Positions 62,829 to 64,000 of a DNA stretch of 64,000 bases are shown in pieces (the stretch's first letter is position 1; every line of letters begins with the position of its first letter). The DNA comes from Monomorium pharaonis (Eukaryota; Arthropoda; Insecta; Hymenoptera; Formicidae), in assembly GCF_013373865.1 (NCBI RefSeq), contig NC_050474.1, positions 5,493,561 to 5,557,560 on the forward strand. The letters run 5' to 3'. Position numbers and translations under genes: made by a program. The notes beneath the pieces were generated by a model. That model made no database searches. It had not been told where the DNA came from and saw only the letters and a program-made list of their open reading frames with translations.

Positions 62829-63032
62829 CGGTTTAACGTCTATTCTATAATAATTATTTTCAGTCCTATTTATATAAAAGACATTGTCATACATAGATAA
62901 AATGTCACATTAAGAATTGCGCCAGTCACGCTTAAGTAAAATGGACACGTAAGAAATCCGTTCTAATATTGTATATTCCGTTATAAAATATACATGTCCT
63001 TTATATATAAAGAGGATATGCTTTGCAGTGTA

Positions 63033-64000
63033 CCGTGATCGATAAATGCTCTTCGTGCGAGGAAGAGGTAGGACGAGACCGGTGGAGAGAAAAGGGACGC
63101 GAGGCAGTCCACGGGAGACGGCGAGCAGATAGACGAAGGAGCTAGACGGTAACGCAGTGAGGAAGATTGGCAATTTTCGCAAAATTAAGCGAATTGAATC
63201 GAATTATGTCGAGCCGATGACGTCAGACTTGTAACTCGCTGAATTGGCGAGAAATGCGGCTCTCTTCGTCTTCCCCTCCCCTTTTCTCTCTCCCTCACCC
63301 CGCTCTCTCTCTCTCTCTCTCTCTTTCTGACTTGTATCGTCGATGTCTTTAGTTCTATCTACATTTATCACTCGCGAGAGGATATCTTCCGTAATTCTCC
63401 CGATAGCGTGCAAATTTCTGTTTTCGACAACGCGATCGATTCGTCATTTGTCGCGGCCAAGGCGAAACGGACTGATTGACTCGGTTGAACTTAATTGCGC
63501 GTGAATCATTCGTTCTACATAATTGCACGGAAGAGTTATCGTCGACGACGATATATTATGCTTATCACGTACCATTCGCTCTTGCCTCTCTCATTGAATA
63601 AAAAAAAAAAAGGAAAACATTCTTGCGCGCGCGCGCGCACGCACACACACGCATCGCGAAGTCACGCGATCATCGTAAATACAGCGTGACTGTTAACGTT
63701 TATGATTTCCGTAAATCATTAGTCGCAAGTGGAACAAAGTAACTCCGATGCGAGTTTGCTGGCATCAATTCCAACATTTGTTCATATAGTTTTTAGTACG
63801 TTTTATATTTATTTAGCGATATTTAGAGAAGTGTATTCGAGTTACAACGTTTAGGATATAATATAATTAACTATAATATTTTGGTGAAACTCTTTACATC
63901 TTTGTCTTATCTTATTTTCGGGTCCATTTAAAAACGTGGAAAAATTTGAATTGACGACACGAAGTTGATTATCGCCTTTTGAGTACATCCTATCCGCTTG
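63033..64000. other. non-coding, with CT tract
   Basis: No gene is seen. A CT-rich stretch with (CT)11 at 63303-63324, an exact TGACGTCA at 63218-63225, poly-A at 63601-63611 and a GC/AC alternating tract at 63625-63650 are present. The last 250 bp are AT-rich. Confidence 0.5.
63303..63324. repeat. (CT)11 microsatellite
   Basis: Twenty-two bp of CT dinucleotides in a longer pyrimidine-rich stretch. Confidence 0.9.

Larger units (their letters stand above)
62146..63032. mobile_element. 887-bp DNA transposon carrying a GC-rich insert
   Basis: The left end TACACTGCAAAACACATCC (62146-62164) is matched by the inverted right end TACACTGCAAAGCATATCC (63014-63032), with about 22 of 26 positions over the longer repeat. 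TA flanks both sides. The outer parts are AT-rich and carry many GGACAT/ATGTCC motifs in both orientations, including a hairpin (GGACATT/AATGTCC near 62253-62272) and two 23-bp tandem copies (62783-62828). The centre (about 62280-62760) is clearly GC-richer and has an open frame. No transposase is recognisable, so it is non-autonomous; TA flanks suggest a Tc1/mariner-type helper. Confidence 0.7.

Noticed and set aside
7815..63324. CT/GA tracts considered as spaced direct repeats (CRISPR-like)
   Set aside because: They are simple dinucleotide repeats without unique spacers of constant length; this is eukaryotic DNA.

Overview
The window looks like non-coding DNA from an insect nuclear genome, most probably a hymenopteran and plausibly an ant. 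The signs are clear alternation of AT-rich blocks with CpG-dense GC-rich blocks, no visible CpG depletion, very many (CT)n/(GA)n and GC-rich trinucleotide microsatellites, and several short inverted-repeat transposons flanked by TA. There is no operon structure, no Shine-Dalgarno-led gene, no recognisable conserved protein domain, and no tRNA, rRNA or CRISPR array that I could find. The taxon is an inference from style, not from a diagnostic gene.

Layout. AT-rich blocks lie at about 0.4-1.1, 4.4-5.6, 10.6-11.4, 13.8-15.55, 22.5-23.0, 32.0-32.4, 35.2-37.6 and 42.1-43.3 kb. GC-rich, CpG-dense blocks lie at about 12.4-12.7, 21-22.3, 23.8-24.3, 26.0-26.6, 28.0-28.9, 33.8-34.3, 39, 44.4-47.6, 50.5-52 and 53.9-58 kb. 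Most long open frames fall in the GC-rich blocks and are stretched by CG richness and microsatellites rather than by coding constraint.

Mobile elements. I can support six short non-autonomous DNA transposons: an 891-bp element at 4614-5504; three diverged copies of one MITE family at about 20409-20615, 37202-37420 and 38573-38740; a 306-bp element at 43589-43894 with GGGTGTTC-like ends; and an 887-bp element at 62146-63032 whose AT-rich ends enclose a GC-rich insert with a cysteine-containing open frame. A diverged tandem duplication lies at 32072-32430. Three foldbacks could be small-RNA precursors or element remnants (26971-27077, 27465-27548, 42990-43040).

Possible genes. No complete gene can be called. 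A few segments have the form of single exons: an acceptor, one open frame, and a strong donor. The best is 41880-42059 (+), which has a branch-point-like site, a pyrimidine tract, a single ATG at 42021 and a phase-0 donor. Weaker ones are 12383-12587 (-, poly-alanine), 14497-14539 (+), 44900-45057 (+), 49936-50066 (+) and 56392-56433 (+). Several of these are on the + strand to the right of 41.8 kb, so the right half could be the long-intron 5' part of one + strand gene, but I cannot join them into a reading frame. The rest reads as intergenic or long-intron DNA.
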